In this document: positions 22,690 through 34,800 of the stretch, piece after piece
Layout: every line of letters begins with the position of its first letter
Position numbering within the stretch: the stretch's first letter is position 1
From: Nageia nagi
Taxonomy: Eukaryota; Pinophyta
Length of the DNA: 64,000 nt
Assembly (NCBI GenBank): GCA_050084985.1
Contig: JBITNC010000001.1
Span: forward strand, 23,064,001 to 23,128,000
Direction of reading: 5' to 3'
Program-made: the position numbers and the translations under genes
Notes under the pieces: generated by a model
Seen by the model: only the letters and a program-made list of their open reading frames with translations
Told to the model about the DNA's origin: nothing
Databases searched by the model: none

Positions 22690-23806
22690 GGTGCTTGAAA
22701 TGGCTATTGCCCAAGAACCCCAAGAAAGGTAAAGTGATCTCTCCTCTATGAACACTCGGGTAAAAATTGACACATGAAGCATATCCCAGAGTGATAAAAA
22801 TGAGCTCTTGCAAACTGCAGTAGACCTCAACATATCAGAGCTGACAAAATTGGAGGTCAAGTATAATAAGCTGCAAAAGGCCCATGAAGTTATGAAGCAG
22901 CAGTTAGACACTCAAAAATTAAAATTGAAAGCTGTTGAAAATAATATATCAATTTTGAAGGCTAGTTTAGCAGCAGCTCCTACAGTAGACACTTTGAGCC
23001 AGAAAGATGCCATCATATCTCAGAGAGATGCTGAGATAGCGACCAGAGTAGCAGAGATTAGCAGTTTGAATGCCAACATAGTGCAACTCCAATCAAGTAT
23101 GAATGTGAATAAGGTAGACAAATCCTTTTTGTTAAATATAAAGAAATGATTTTGGGAGCTGAGGGCATAGGAAATCAAAGATTTGATTCATATGAGAGAC
23201 CATGTAGAATCATGTTTATCAAAGCTCAAAAGGCTCAAGGTTGAGGTCACCAGATGCGAGAATATTTGAATCCCATCTTAGAATAGGCCAAGCAAGAAAA
23301 TAAGATGTTGAATAGCCTCTCGAATGAAAAGCTACAATCTTATAATATTGATGATCGAGTGGAGCTCATGTCAGCAATTGACTACCCAGTGAGGGGGAAA
23401 TGGGTCTATCAAGAGATCAAGAGTAATATCCTACACTGAAGATAAGAAATGGAAAGCATGAAGTCAGAGATTCAGGGATTAAATGCATCTGGAATCCCAG
23501 AGTTATGGAGAAGCAATGGCTCACTTATCCCTGAAGCTAAGTTTTTCAGTAGTCTACAGAGTAGGATTGAAAGCACTAATGACATTGATATGCTCCTAGT
23601 TTCATTTGATGAAACCAATTTGATAAAATTCTTTGATTCTTTGGCAGATGGTAGCTTTCACATTCAACAATTGTTAAGAAAATATGCTCATGTGTCTTAT
23701 GAAATTTTGAACACTACAGCTTTAGCCCATGCAAGGCTAAAGGATTTTTCCAGGATCCTCGCAGACTGGAGTAAGGTTCAACAACTCCTGAGTATACAGA
23801 ACTGAA
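22690..23806 (+). pseudogene. Element B ORF3 C-terminal coiled-coil region
   Basis: The 22808-23149 stretch reads as heptad-like sequence: LNISELTKLEVKYNKLQKAH, VMKQQLDTQKLKLKAVENN, DAEIATRVAEISSLNANIV. After several stops another open stretch at 23449-23805 ends ...KVQQLLSIQN. Together with the preceding parts this suggests one long protein of 1,100 or more residues before decay. Its function is unknown. Confidence 0.55.
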
Positions 23807-23893
23807 GTTTGATTCGTTGATTCATTCAAATAAGATTCTAGGTTCTAAAATTTCTTTGTAATTGGCAAAATTTTCCCACAGATGTCACCAAAA

Positions 23894-25686
23894 TGTATAT
23901 TAATACATAATAATTACTCCAAGGTTTTTTGAAAGTATGATCACTTCCAGAGGTGACGTAAGCTAAGCATAATCACAATGGGTTTAAGAGCTATTTCTGA
24001 AAGTGATTACTTCATTATGAAAGAAGAAAATCCCCTTGAAGTTAATGTTGAGTAACCCAGGTCTCAGAAGTGATGATGTCAGCGATTTTAGGCCTTAACG
24101 CAAAATCAAATCCTGAAAGTGATGAGGTTAGTGGGAGTGATCAAATAGCCGGAGCTGGTGAGTAAAACATTCTGGAAGTATGAAGATGATGTCACAGGGA
24201 GGATGATGTTCACATTTTTGAATGAAACTAGGTCCCAAAAGTGATGAGGTCAGCAAGGGGAATTAATAAGCTGGGGTCAGTAAATAAAGCATTTCGGAAT
24301 GAAATGATGATGTCATAAAAGAAAGGCTAAAGCTCAGTTGTGAAAAAGCCTAGGTTTCGAAGAAAGTGAGTAAAACATTCCAGAAGTATGAAGATGACAT
24401 CATGGGGAGAATAATGTTCACATTTTTGAATGAAATCAGGTCCCAAAAGTGATGAGGTCAGCAAGAGATAATCGAAGAAGTTAGAGCCCGTAAATTAAGT
24501 GTTCCAGAAGTAAAGCATTCTGGAATAAGATGATGACATCACAAAGGATAAGATAGTCACAGTTTGGTAAAGACCAGGTTTTGAAGATGATAAGGTCAGC
24601 AAGGGGTGATTAAAAAGGTTGAAGGCAGTAGATAAAGTGTTCCAAAATGAAATGATAAAAGCTCAGTTATGGAAAAGCCCAGGTTCCAGAGAAAGTGAGT
24701 AGAGCATTCTAGAAGTATGAAGATGACATCATGGGTAGGACAATGTTCACATTTTTAAATGAAACTGGGTCCTGAAAGTGATGAGGTCAGCAAGGAGTGA
24801 TCAAATAGCCAGAGCCAGTGAATAGAGCATTCCGAAATGTAGAGATGAGAATAGCAAAGAGAGATCAAATAGCCAGAACTAGTAAATAGAATATTCCAGA
24901 AGAGATGAGGATAGCGAGAAGTCAGATCATAGTCATCAAGAGGCTGTATCATCTACAATCTACTCAGTTTTGTAATATTCTACCAAGTGGTGTATGTAGG
25001 TAGTATCAGTTAAAAGAAGGCTAGAATCTTGAAGCCATTTTGTAAACATTTCTATTCTGCAATTCTTGTAACTATTGTTGCTTTAGTATAAGTATATGAA
25101 AATAAAGTGAAAGAAGGGTCAGAAGCCCTAGTATTGCTCTTTACATTTGTTCTCAAAGACCTGTAGTTTTTATCAGTAATATGATACCATCTTGACCTTT
25201 CTTATCTAGCACTCATAATTGTCATTCTTAATTTAGTTACATCATGGCAGCTTGGCTTGTTTCCTAAATGGTAATCACGATCTACTAGTATAACTGTGTC
25301 TGCTACATGGTAGATTAAAGCTGGGAAACTATTAGAGAGTGAGAGCTTGTACCATAGCTGCTACACTAGATTCAAACCAAGGTTTCACACACTGTGAAAG
25401 CCCGTGCTGAACTAGTGATCCACCTTTGCTTTCTCTCTTGTTACCCTAAGCCTTTTTGCTTAAATTCCTCGCACTCTATTCCTTTTATTTTCTTTCCTAT
25501 TACCCTAACCCTTTTGCTTAAATTCCTTGCACTCTACTCTTTTTATTTTCTTTCCTGTTACTTCTTCTACACCCAATGTATAAGGAACCGGCCTTCTCCG
25601 GAGATCAAACTATCACCATAGTCTGTTCTTGATTTACTTTGGTTAAGATTGTTCGCGGCGCATATATTACACAATCCTAATCAACA
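23894..25686 (+). repeat. 3' LTR of element B
   Basis: It begins TGTATATTAATACATAAT and ends CCTAATCAACA, followed by AGACC. It is 140 bp shorter than the 5' LTR, mostly because part of the internal repeat array is missing near 24600-24660. No convincing polypurine tract stands before it; the 40 bp upstream are T- and A-rich and end in GATGTCACCAAAA. Confidence 0.93.
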
Positions 25687-25691
25687 AGACC
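25687..25691. repeat. Right target-site duplication of element B (AGACC)
   Basis: This is the second copy of the pentamer found at 11867-11871. Element A pol continues directly after it. Confidence 0.9.
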
Positions 25692-26350
25692 CATCACACA
25701 AAAATTATAAAAAATGCATCCAACAATAGCATTGATGGTGAAAGAAGAGTTACATAAAACTTTTAGAAGCCAAATTCATTCATCCCATTGATTATTCTAA
25801 CTAGATTTCCAACATGGTACTAGTTAAAAAGTACAATGGAAAGATACATATATGCACAAAAGTTAGAGACTTATAAAAGCTTACCTTAAGGATGACTTCC
25901 CACTATCAAATATAGATAGGTTGGTTGACTCTACTGCTCAACATGAAATGATATCTTCCATGGATGGATTTTATAGGGTATAACTAGATAAAAATAGCCT
26001 TAAAAGATCAACATAAGACATCATTCACAATATTTTGGGGAATGTTTTCATATAAAGTAATATTCTTTGGTTTAAAAAATGTAGGAGCCACTTACCAAAG
26101 GGAAATGACATACATTTTCCATGATTACATGCACAATATTATGGAAGATTACATAGATGATGTATTATCCAAATCTAAAACCCAAGAGGACCATCCAAAG
26201 GTACTTATGAAAATATTTGATAGACTACTAGAGCATAGTATTCAATTGAATCTCAAGAAATGTGTTTTTGGGGTAACTTCAAGAAAATTATTAGGTTTTA
26301 TTATTTCCAAGCAAAGAATTGAAGTAGATCCAAATAAAATAAAAGAATAG
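25692..26350 (+). pseudogene. Element A reverse transcriptase (resumes after element B)
   Basis: The first codons read KMHPTIALMVKEELHKLL, then EANFIHPIDYS, NMVLVKKYNGKIHICT and DFPLSNIDRLVDST. From 26042 an open stretch has FGLKNVGATYQREMTYIFHD and MEDYIDDVLSKSK, so the YIDD catalytic motif is intact. NLKKCVFGVTSRKLLGFIIS closes the domain. Several indels and stops are present upstream of 26042. Confidence 0.9.
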
Positions 26351-26925
26351 TAAATATGCAACCCTTGTCAAACATAAAATAATTGTAAAGTTTACAAGGT
26401 AATCTATAAATTGTACAATGTTTGATATCTTAGCTATTAGATAAGTGTAAACCATTTAATAAACTATTAAAAAGAAGGATTACCTTCCATTAGGGTATTG
26501 AACAACAAGAAGTGTTTGATGAAATAAAATGCTATATTTTATCACCTCTAGTTTTAGTTCTACCTAAAGAAGGAAGGAAACCATTCCTATTATATACATC
26601 TACTACAAATTAGCATTGGTAACTATACTTCCTAAAATGAACAAAAATAATAAGGAACAAGCTAATATATTACATTAGTTGAACCCTAGTTGGCTATGAA
26701 ATCAAATACATATATTTGAAAACATTATGTGTGGCTATGGTTTTTGCAATTAAGAAATTCAGATATTATATGTTAAATCACACTACATACATAATCACTA
26801 AACCAAATCCTTTGAAGTACAGGATAAACAAAACCTACCAAAATGCAAGAATATCTAAATGGATCATGCATTTTACTAAATTAGACTTGCAATTCATAAG
26901 TCAAAAATAAATAAAAGGTCAAAAC
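26351..26925 (+). pseudogene. Element A Ty3-type RNase H relic
   Basis: The clearest part is LCVAMVFAIKKFRYYMLNHT (family: CxALVWAxxRLRHYxLxxx), followed by NARISKWIMHFTKLDLQFIS and, after TAA TAA, KGQNIVDYLIEAP (family: KGQALADFLAxxP). The order directly behind the reverse transcriptase is normal. Confidence 0.8.
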
Positions 26926-27029
26926 ATAGTTGATTATCTCATAGAAGCACCATTATTTGATGATAAACCACTCATTGAATTACCGTATGAACATATTTTT
27001 CACTTAGATGAGATGCAAGTCCCCATTGA

Positions 27030-27440
27030 CCCTAAAGAACATTGGAATATGGTGATATATGTTGATGGATTAAATGCCAAAAAGGTATATGTGTTGGTGT
27101 TGTATTTTTCACACCTCAAGGAGTTCCTATACCTTACTCTTTCAAATTTAATTTTTCATCTATAAATAATAATGCTAAGTATGAAGCTCTAATACTAGCC
27201 ATAAAGATAGTTGTGAAATTAAAACTAAAGAGAGTTAAATTCATTAATGAGTCATTACTAATTATAAACTAGGTTAAAAGAATTTTTTAATGTAAAAAAC
27301 CTTTGCTATAGTAGTACAAATAATTTCTATATAATTTGTTGCTATAATTTGAAAAATATGACTTAGAAGTAGCACTAAGGTCAACTAATAGATTCATCGA
27401 TTCCATGGCTTCAATTGGATCCTTGATACTTAAAAACCCC
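27030..27440 (+). pseudogene. Element A extra plant-type RNase H relic, after the reverse transcriptase
   Basis: HWNMVIYVDGLNAKK marks the start (family: WxLYVDGSSNxxGSGAG). After a frameshift it reads FNFSSINNNAKYEALILAIK, then RVKFINESLLIIN. The position between Ty3-type RNase H and integrase is the usual Tat arrangement. It contrasts with element B, where the equivalent domain precedes the reverse transcriptase. Confidence 0.82.
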
Positions 27441-27619
27441 TATTAATAAACTATTCACATGAAGATAGTCCAAATTACTCAATCCTCATTGGAAATAGAT
27501 GGGGTAGAACATGTGATTCTTGATATCACAATGGAAGATAAGAATTTATAGCATATCCAACTAGTCAAATTCTTAAGAGATGGAATCCTACCTATCAATT
27601 TAACAATTTCAGCCAAGAA

Positions 27620-28806
27620 AGTGTTTAAATTAAAAGCTTCTCATTTTGGCATGCTAGGGGATATCCTATATTGTAGAGTTTGATGGGATATTTCTCACAT
27701 TCTTAGAATGGTTGGATTCTCAAATTGCAATTTCATGTGCACATGATGGAATATGTAGAGGACATTTTATTAGCCTTGTAGTAACAAAATGACTAATGAG
27801 TATGGGATATTATTGTCCCACCATGGAGAATAAGTGTATGAAATTTATTTAAAAATATTTTAAATACTAATAGCATTCAAATTCATTTAATCAACCATCA
27901 CAAGCATTACAATCCATGCAATTATTATGGCCATTTTCAATATGGGCATTAGATCTGATAACCAAAATATCTCTTATTTATTCAATGGGTCATAAATTTA
28001 TAATAACAACCACATAATACTTTACAAAATGGGTTGAAGCTATTCTTATGATCTCAAAGAAAGGACCAAAGATAGTAGAATTCATAGAACATCATATCAT
28101 TTATCATTTTGGGATTCATGCTCAAATTATCACTAAAAATAGGAAGAATTGTAAAAATAAAGAAGTACTAGCCTTACATAAAAGATATCACATTCGAATC
28201 ATTTTTTTAGTGCCATATTGCCCATAAGGAAATGGACATGTTGAAGCTATGAATAAAACCAATTGTAGTATTCCACTTAAAATAGTTGATAATTCTCATA
28301 GAGATTGTCATTCATTAATTCCACATGCTTTATGGGCTTATTGCACTAGCATTAAAAATCCTATTGGGGTAACCCCATTTTCTTTAGTTTATGGGGCAAA
28401 AGTAGTATTACCTCTAGAAATAGAAATCACATCTCTACAAATTGCTCTACAAGATTATATCACAGATGGGGCAACTCATCAGATAAGGTTAGATTAGTTG
28501 TTATTTTTATATTAGAGAAGAGTTAATGCATTAGAATACATGTTCACCTATCAAAATTGCATTAAATGAGCCTTCGATAAAAAAGTTAAAATTCATGAAT
28601 TTAATATAGGAGACCTAGTATTAAAGAAAAAATATCAAACTTTGTGAATGGAGAGGTGACTTTGAGACAAATTTGCTTCTAATTGGTTAAGACCTTACAT
28701 TGTTAAAGAAAATTTAGATTGGGAGAATATCATTTAGCTAATTTAGAAGGTAATGAAGAGTGTGAACCAATAAATATCACATATATTTGTACCTTTTATA
28801 GTTAGA
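27620..28806 (+). pseudogene. Element A integrase relic
   Basis: HDGICxGHFISLVVTK and MGYYCPTMEN represent the zinc-binding region. The core reads WALDLITKIS (Asp), KFIITTT, YFTKWVEA, IITKNRKNC (second Asp changed to Asn) and GNGHVEAMNKTNC (Glu). At 28249-28497 an open stretch has WAYCTSIKNPIGVTPFSLVY and AKVVLPLEIEI. The C-terminal INIGDLVLKK-like block is at about 28600. It is a dead copy. Confidence 0.88.
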
Positions 28807-28899
28807 ATTATTTTTGTTATTTATGTATATATTCTAAATATTTAGATAAAAGGAATAAAAATCTTACAATTAACTAATAAAAATGAATTGGTTTAATAG

Positions 28900-30477
28900 A
28901 TGATGATGAAGAGAATCAATAGTGTTCACATGCCATTCGAAAGAAAACAAATAAGGAAAGGAATATGGTTTGAAAAGTCTAGATATTTGGGAGATAGAAT
29001 CATATCTAGACTCACTACATTTACTATGCTAGGAGCATAGAATGTTCTTTGATTACCTATTGACATAAAGAGGAATCTAGCCTTGCACCACTATCCAGGT
29101 ACATTTGATGGTTGGAAAATTTGTGTTAAAGGAGAAAATCTAGAAATTTATATAGATAGAGCCATATATTTCCAAGGTTATTATCATTATTATGAGTAAG
29201 TACAAAAAATAAATTTACTATGTTTATATTGGCCTACTTTTAATTATTAGGTTTTAGATGTTGCATCCCAAGACCCATAAAGTTTACATTCAATTATGAC
29301 TTGGATGAATCAGCTTGTGGGAGATTTATGTCATCAAAAGTTAATATATGATTTTTCTCCCTTATTTGTACCCAGACCTAGAAAATGAAAAAAAATAAAA
29401 AATAAAAGAAATATCAAATTGATTTTCCCCAATAAATTCAAGATTAATATCCCCAACACCTTCTAATTATTGTTAAAAATAGTGATAACCAAAAGGATAG
29501 AAATATCTAAATAATAACATGTCCAACTTGACTCCATTTGTCAAAATTTCATGGATAGATATAAAGGAGATGTCTATATGCAACTACTTTGAAAAACTCC
29601 TTATGCACTTGTGGCATATTTTCTTAAGTTACCTAAAGAAGTATAATTAGAAATAGCCATGAAATTATTTTTAAAACATGCATCAAATGCATGGGAAGAA
29701 AAAATAAATGGTTTAAATTTTATAATTTAAATAAAGGAGCAAGAAATATGGATGAAAAAAGAATTCAATATGAATTTAATACAATGTTTTTATCCACATT
29801 GGCCTTATGATAAACCTAAGATTGGGATAGTTTGCATTGAAGATGTCTATACCAAATTCATGGGTTACCTCCTTATTTTGACTTTAGTGATTTTTAATCA
29901 AATATTATAATACTTTGTGTTGTATTTTCCAAAGGATGAGATTGTGTATGATTACAGTTCATTATTTAGTAATAGTTATTGTGCAAACAATCCCTTGAAT
30001 GTGAAAACATGATTTGAATGAATCAATCAACATCTAAATGAAAGAAAATAAATCAAATATATTAAAAAAGTATACTTTTCTAATATCATTGATAATAAAA
30101 GTTTTGGTGTTTCTGTAGGGAGCCTTATCCCATACTTTCCACATTGGACTTCTCCATTACCATCGATCCCACTATCTCTTGTTTCTCTACATCCTACATA
30201 CATACCTTCCTTTTTGACACTTCATGAAGAATGAACTAAAGCTTCAACTTTGACAATAGAATTCAAAAAATTCAGTAGTAATTTTAAACAACAACCACCA
30301 ATCCTACCCTTAATTTCATGTCCCATTCCTTATTAATCATGTATTTTAGGACATGGTCTTATTCACCTTCGATTATGATCTCCTTACTATTACTTCTTGG
30401 ATCATGGACATTGGGTTATTCCTAGGAAAGCTATTTATCATCATCACTCAAGGGTTGTAAATCATTTTCCACTATGA
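28900..30477 (+). pseudogene. Element A downstream ORF 1, unrecognised, decayed
   Basis: From ATG 28900 one phase can be followed for 525 codons to a TGA at 30475 without any net frameshift, only single stop codons. Many of the stops are TAA or TAG in contexts where Gln is plausible. Segments include HHYPGTFDGWKICVKGENLE, TWMNQLVGDLCHQKLIYDFS, TPYALVAYFLKLPKEV, AMKLFLKHASNAWEEKING and YFLDHGHWVIPRKAIY. A Pro-rich part lies near 30110-30310. No family is recognised. It sits between integrase and the 3' LTR, like ORF3 of element B, but no similarity between the two was seen. Confidence 0.6.
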
Positions 30478-30753
30478 AAACAACAAAAAGGAAAATAAAA
30501 AATACTAATTGTATAAAAATATTATAAAAACTAAACAACAAAAACATTGAAAAACTTAAAAATAAAATAAATTTTTATGTCTTGTATATACTTATGTATG
30601 TTGTAAATATTTCATGATCTTTGCATGCCTATTAGTTATTTTCATGCAAATAAAAGCTTTATATATGTTATGTATTTAGAAAACCTTATGTAACTTCTAA
30701 AATTTGCATATGATATTACAAGTGGTTGATTGTATTCTAAAATACCAAGCATC

Positions 30754-31398
30754 ATGAGTCATCCCCAGTGTGCTTTTGAGACAACCAATCAAGAGGCATT
30801 TTATCCATATCACATTCCACCTACTTATTTAGAGTTTTACTCCATTCATATCTCATGATCACCATGTACATTCCCAAGTGACCATATATAGATTCAGTTC
30901 CATCCATTAGATGTAGATGTAGATCTCTTTTATGAGTTACCTAAGGGTATTCAACATAAAAAAAAAATTGTGATGATATTGATGAGTCTATTAGATAGGT
31001 ATGATCATGCTTATAATTATCTAAAAGATTTCTTCTAGGTAGACCTCTATCTTGACCATAAACTATGTTGGGGAACTTGCTTGATTCATAACATACCTAA
31101 TGAATAATTTCTCCAAAATCTCATCTACCTACTTTCTAGTCTAGATTTGATATGAAGGATTATGATTAATGCCTATGTTAGCCAATTTGTTTGTAGGTTC
31201 ATTAAATTCTAAGGACCACCATCCTTACATCCTTAGGAGTCTTTTGATGAACTCACCATGTCCCATAGAATATCTATGAATATTTTTTATTAGTATTTCA
31301 TATTTTCTATGTCTATCACTCACCATGCCACATAATGGATTATTAACCATGTCATTCGTACTCATTTTCATTTCCACCCCAGCACCCATAGTGAGCTA
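30754..31398 (+). pseudogene. Element A downstream ORF 2, unrecognised, decayed
   Basis: ATG 30754 starts a phase kept for about 215 codons with roughly ten stops and no frameshift. It contains MSHPQCAFETTNQEAFYPYH, PLDVDVDLFYELPKG, SLLDRYDHAYNYLKDFF and ELTMSHRISMN. It may be the end of the preceding protein or a separate one. No family is recognised. Confidence 0.5.
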
Positions 31399-31729
31399 TA
31401 GTAAACCCTTACTCGATTGGGGATCTATTATATACAGAAAGAAGATATTGATTAAAATGAAAATTAAAAAATCAAATAATCAAAAAATTATGAAAAATCA
31501 AAAAATTTGAAAAAGCCAAAAATAAATATATATACATATATATATACACTTAGAAAATTATTTTTGAAGTGTCTTGGCTATTAGGTGCATTTCCCTATGT
31601 ATTTACATTATACCATCCTTTTTGGTTTGTTCATTTTATCTCTCATTTTGAAGCTACTAAATGTGAAGCATGATTTTTATAGTAACCTAACAAGATAAGT
31701 ATGTAAACACCCTACAAATCCATCTAGAC

Positions 31730-31766
<37 letters not shown>

Positions 31767-33129
31767 TTGTACATATAAATAAAGGAGTACATTATAGGTA
31801 TAATATTCATACCTTATTTTTTCAAAACATACTTTACAAGGTTTCTAAAACTTTGGATGAGAAATAAATATGACCTTGTACATTGTCAAGATATTGTGAA
31901 GTCATACACTTTTACACATTATAAATCTTGAAATAATAGAAAAATTAATATTCCTTGAGCATAATTTTGAGTGATTATTTGTCCTATTATTTTGGTTCAT
32001 CTCAAACCCAAGAGATAGGATAAAATGAAAAAAGATAGGAAGAAAAAATATACATACAAAAAAAGAAAGAAACAAAAAGAAAATAAAAGTAGAATTCTTA
32101 GGTGATTATAGTATCCTCTATCAAGGCTATGGATGGCTGACTAGTAATAGAGCAAGGCTGTAATGGGATATAAGAGTTAATCTTCATCAAGGCTATGAAT
32201 GCATGTCTAGTAGTGAGGTATATGTTACAAAGAGGTGACATGTCCACCCTTTGAGATGGACCTCTAGATGTTTCACATAAACATATCAGCTTATATAGTT
32301 TATGCTCTTGAAACTTTAAATCATTGAGTGTTAAGAGAAGGAAATGAATATCATCGCAAACACATGAGTTCATAATAAACTTAAGTGTATCATAATTTTA
32401 TTTTATATCATCCTTAGTAGAAGAAATTGAAATGAAAGATTATTTGATGGATTTAGTGTGAATATATTACTTATTACACTTCTTTATTATATTATATCTC
32501 ATTATTATAATCTTGGTAGGTTAACTAAATTATCATGTTTAAAAATCTAAATAGTTATACTATCCATTCATATTCATTTATTCATGTGTATACATTCATA
32601 CATCCATCCATGTGTGTTCATACCATTCATACCATTTTACATACATATATCATCCCATTTGTATAAATAGCTAAGAAAAATGGAAAATGATGATATCTGA
32701 TTCTGTACCATTAAAAATAAAATATTATCCTACACATAGTAACTTCATATAAATATAATAACTATTTTTATATACATCCATTGTACCATAATATTGATTT
32801 ATGAAAACTTGCATCAAATACTAAGCTAAACATCTTACCAAAATATGAAATCAAACATTTATAAGTTAAGATGTCAACACCTAACACATGCATCTAAAAA
32901 CATATATCATCAATTTTTGTACATCATAAATATAAGATCAAAACATGCATAAAGCATCAACATCATCCTCAAAAATATCCATGAAAGGTTCATCAATAAA
33001 AAATAATAAGATATGTCTATCTATGAAACTAGATCATACACCCATTATCTCAAAAAATATATGAGAACAATATCACTATCAAAGCTTATCATATCAATGT
33101 CTAGCATGAAATAACATGAAAATAACATA
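31399..33129 (+). other. Element A, AT-rich stretch without a recognised gene
   Basis: Apart from a TA/GA microsatellite and a 91-codon open minus-strand frame at 32098-32373 of unknown meaning, nothing is recognised. The sequence near 32570-32660 is rich in CATTCATA/CATACATC-like short motifs. Confidence 0.5.
31734..31766. repeat. (TA)n(GA)n compound microsatellite
   Basis: An uninterrupted run of alternating TA passes into alternating GA at 31750-31766. A shorter TATATACATATATATATAC run lies near 31530. Confidence 0.9.
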
Positions 33130-33149
33130 ATATCTCCATGTCAGGGCAT

Positions 33150-34800
33150 CCTCATGAGAGCTTCCCTTTTCTCTAGCATGACCACTAGTCTCTCCTATAC
33201 CTTGGCCTAGATGTGTGATCCCTATGAAACCACTAGGACTCACATCACATGCTACTTTGTGTATCTCAAAAGATATAATAGGAAGCTAATATGATACCCT
33301 TGCAATTACACTCCTATTGAAAGATAATGTTGGTCTAGTTGGCTTGCCATAAGTACTAGTTATTCCCTATCCACCATTACATGTAGCTATAAATAATGTA
33401 CTGATATCCACCAAAATATAACCCCTCAAAGGAAGGGGATATTATATGCTAATAGAAAAAACTAGGACACTAGTCAACCAAGTAACCATAATGCTCATGT
33501 AATAGTCCCTCTACTGATAAATGCCTCTCATAAAAGATGAGGATTGACTATCTATGGTAGGCTCCATCTCTACCTCCTCTGTAGCTCCAACCTCAACAAC
33601 AATCTCCACTCTTTCACACACCCTACGTACCTAATCCTCCTCATCACCCTCTACCTTGATCTTCCACCATGTTGCAAAGGCCTTGATAACTTTGATGTCA
33701 TCCTAACCAACTCCTCCTCTAAAATCTCTTCTTGTGTGAGATCAAGCTTAGCATATACTAAAGATTGCACTCCCTCAATAGTTAGGGTACCCTTTCTATG
33801 AAAGTGCAAAAAATTTGGGAGAACATCATGTCTCAAAGTGAACTACCATATAGCATAGTCAAAATGGAAGTACTTAAGAAACTCAATCTATCCATCACTC
33901 AACACCCTTGCCTATCAGATACCCATTAATTGAATCTAGAGATCTACCCATACTAGATACAAATGATAAGGATAAAACTATACATGATCAAGCACTAGTT
34001 GTGATATCATGATGCTATAATAACCAATGTATAGATTCACATGATCAGTGGGATGAATATAAAAGTCATCCCTCCACCTCATGATACCATTTGGATACAC
34101 AATGTGTATCAAAGCCTAAAATTGGAAGTCCTAGAGGGTGAGCCATAGCAATATGCTCATAGGCCCAAACTTGAAGAGTGATAGTCATAGAAAATAAAGA
34201 TCTGTGACTCTAAGAATAAAATAATAGCTCCTTGTCAACTTATGCTAGTAGAGTGGGAACCCATAGATAAATGATACTATGTTACATCATGTCAATGAAA
34301 ATGGGTAGCAAGGACCAAGGAAACTTACCACTACTTGTTATTGGAAGGGCATAACACCATATCATACCCATAAGATAAGAAGGTATAATAGCCCCATGTC
34401 GATCATCCTACTAATATCAATAGTAGAGAATCCCCTTAAAATGATACCTAAAAGCACAATATCAAAACTCTCCTCCCCATACAAATAAGCAATAGCTAGT
34501 TAAACTGACTCTCTATCCATAAAATAGTGTATCCTCTAACCATGAATTGGAAAGTGATACAGATGGTGAATATTCTCTACCATAATCATCATCTCCCTTG
34601 TTGAGAGATGGAAGGTATAGGTGGTGGAGTTCCACCTCTTTATCAAAGCTACTAGAAGGGCATATTTCTAATGTATATGACCCATATAGGGTCCTATACC
34701 AAAACCTACTAAATGGAAGAGGGCATGATCATCATCTGATACAAGTTCATGACCCTTCTAGAGGATGGTAGGATAACTCCTTTATGGCTCAAAAATCTCT
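33150..34800 (-). pseudogene. Element A antisense ORF with plant mobile domain (PMD-like)
   Basis: Read on the minus strand from 34800: DDDHALFHLVGFGIGPYMGH, then ALLVALIKRWNSTTYTFHLS, MIMVENIHHLYHFPIHG, YLYGEESFDIVLLGIILRGF, SRMIDMGLLYL and LQVWAYEHIAMAHP. This matches the plant mobile domain pattern as I know it: L-x-ALVERWxxxTHTFHLPxGExTxTLxDVxxLxGLPVxG, later LQxWAxE. The C-terminal part includes FYIHPTDHVNLYIGYY, then LRHDVLPNFLHFHRKG and DLTQEEILEEELVRM. Several stops and at least two frameshifts show decay. PMD is known from MAIN/MAIL1 proteins and from transposon-borne copies; an antisense position inside a Ty3 element recalls the antisense ORF of some Tat elements. Confidence 0.72.

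Larger units (their letters stand above)
11872..25686 (+). mobile_element. Element B: nested Tat-like Ty3/gypsy retrotransposon with an extra 3' ORF region
   Basis: This 13.8-kb insertion is bounded by LTRs that begin TGTATATTAATACATAAT and end in ...CTAATCAACA, with a perfect AGACC duplication. Internal order on the plus strand: gag, zinc knuckle, protease, plant-type RNase H, reverse transcriptase, Ty3-type RNase H, integrase, then a 3.8-kb extra coding region before the right LTR. In the first ~125 bases the two LTRs differ at 8 positions by eye, 7 of them transitions. It is younger than element A and keeps long open stretches, but it is not intact. Confidence 0.93.

Noticed and set aside
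33544-33801. 85-codon plus-strand frame
   Set aside because: It is a shadow of the antisense plant-mobile-domain ORF.
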